From assembly GCA_022571575.1 (NCBI GenBank), contig JACZXN010000017.1, positions 1-13,705 on the forward strand: DNA of 13,705 nt. Direction: 5' to 3'. Source of the DNA: Chloroflexota bacterium (GTDB lineage: Bacteria > Chloroflexota > Dehalococcoidia > UBA3495). The notes beneath the pieces are model-generated. The model did no database searches. It was not told the origin of the DNA and saw only the letters and a program-made list of their open reading frames with translations. How positions within the stretch are numbered: position 1 is the stretch's first letter; each line of letters begins with the position of its first letter. The position numbers were made by a program, and so were the translations under genes. Below, in pieces: positions 13,398-13,705 of this stretch.

Positions 13398-13705
13398 CTA
13401 ATCAGCCTGCTTCCTGGCCTGTTTCTTGAAGGTGGGCATCACCTCTTTGCCGAACAGCTCGAGCTGTTCCAGGATCACCGATTGCTCGGTGCTCATCACG
13501 GACGCCCCCACGTTCACCTCTTGGAGGCCCGGATACCGGTCTTGAAGTTCCATCAGTTTCTCCGTGACCAACTCGGGCGGTCCGACGATCCACGCTCCCG
13601 ATTTTACGGCATCCTCCATGGTGGGCAGGCCGGCCGACCGGGCCTCGGGGCCCCGGCCCAGGGCGGTTATCTGTTCTTCGGATAGCCCGCGGACGAATCC
13701 CAGCG
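13398..13705 (-). CDS. Luciferase-like (LLM class) flavin-dependent monooxygenase, C-terminal part
   Basis: The gene enters from the right edge and ends at a TAG (13398-13400). The visible ~102 residues read LGFVRGLSEEQITALGRG, then SGAWIVGPPELVTEKLMELQDRY, GLQEVNVGASVM and ILEQLELFGKEVMPTFKKQ. The W/I-V-G-x-P-E-x-V-x-x-K-L element, the strand ending in VNVGASV and the LELFGKEVMP close are the C-terminal signature of the F420/FMN-dependent luciferase-like monooxygenase family. The catalytic and flavin-binding regions lie off the window, so cofactor and substrate cannot be told. Expanded sets of these enzymes are known in SAR202-type Chloroflexota, consistent with the rest of the window. Followed downstream by selD after 134 nt. 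Confidence 0.85.
   Translation of the reverse strand, partial: LGFVRGLSEEQITALGRGPEARSAGLPTMEDAVKSGAWIVGPPELVTEKLMELQDRYPGLQEVNVGASVMSTEQSVILEQLELFGKEVMPTFKKQARKQAD

Noticed and set aside
7023..13705. CRISPR array, insertion sequence or phage genes
   Set aside because: No regularly spaced 24-40-bp repeats, no transposase or integrase motifs and no terminal inverted repeats were found; the tandem repeats seen are only 11-14 bp.

Overview
The window is high-GC bacterial DNA, tightly packed, with most genes on the minus strand. The combination points to the Chloroflexota, probably the Dehalococcoidia/SAR202 branch: an hspR-grpE-dnaK operon led by a MerR-type repressor, a selenocysteine-containing SelD, a luciferase-like flavin monooxygenase, a 6-oxocamphor-hydrolase-like crotonase, a PAC2-family protein, a YuiH-type sulfite-oxidase-fold enzyme and a short zinc-ribbon protein. 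That placement is inferred from gene content and style; there is no rRNA or other phylogenetic marker. The abrupt composition change near position 970 suggests metagenome-derived sequence.

Left part (1-5285, all minus strand). One uninterrupted reading frame runs from 1899 off the left edge. Its first ~310 codons are tryptophanyl-tRNA synthetase lacking its usual last ~30 residues. From about 970 down to 1 it becomes the C-terminal part of a heparinase II/III-like protein with different codon use. Next come a DinB-like protein whose start region carries a 14-bp tandem duplication, a PAC2-family protein, a crotonase keeping all the functional residues of 6-oxocamphor hydrolase, and an unrecognised charged, partly coiled-coil protein.

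Middle (5286-7607). A 0.47-kb gap holds the promoter of a plus-strand histone-deacetylase/AcuC-like gene. That gene converges, across a strong bidirectional terminator, on a small unrecognised minus-strand gene with an extended -10 promoter and a dyad in the -35 region.

Chaperone operon (7608-11002, minus strand). hspR, grpE and dnaK are read from a near-consensus promoter at 10974-11002, with 8-bp direct repeats just downstream that could be operators. HspR would repress the operon when free DnaK is plentiful. No dnaJ is present here.

Right part (11121-13705). A plus-strand zinc-ribbon protein and a minus-strand molybdopterin oxidoreductase converge on another hairpin terminator. Then comes selD, whose true start lies 34 codons upstream of the obvious ORF, across an in-frame TGA that encodes selenocysteine at the catalytic position and is followed by a good bacterial SECIS hairpin. 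The C-terminal part of a luciferase-like monooxygenase closes the window.

Two sequence-level themes recur. Short tandem duplications, several exactly 11 bp, sit at gene edges and in one coding region. The -10 boxes TATAAT or TAGACT are often preceded by TGn. No single novel multi-gene system is evident; the most notable items are the selenoprotein SelD with its SECIS, the OCH-like hydrolase, the trpS junction and the duplicated start of the DinB gene.
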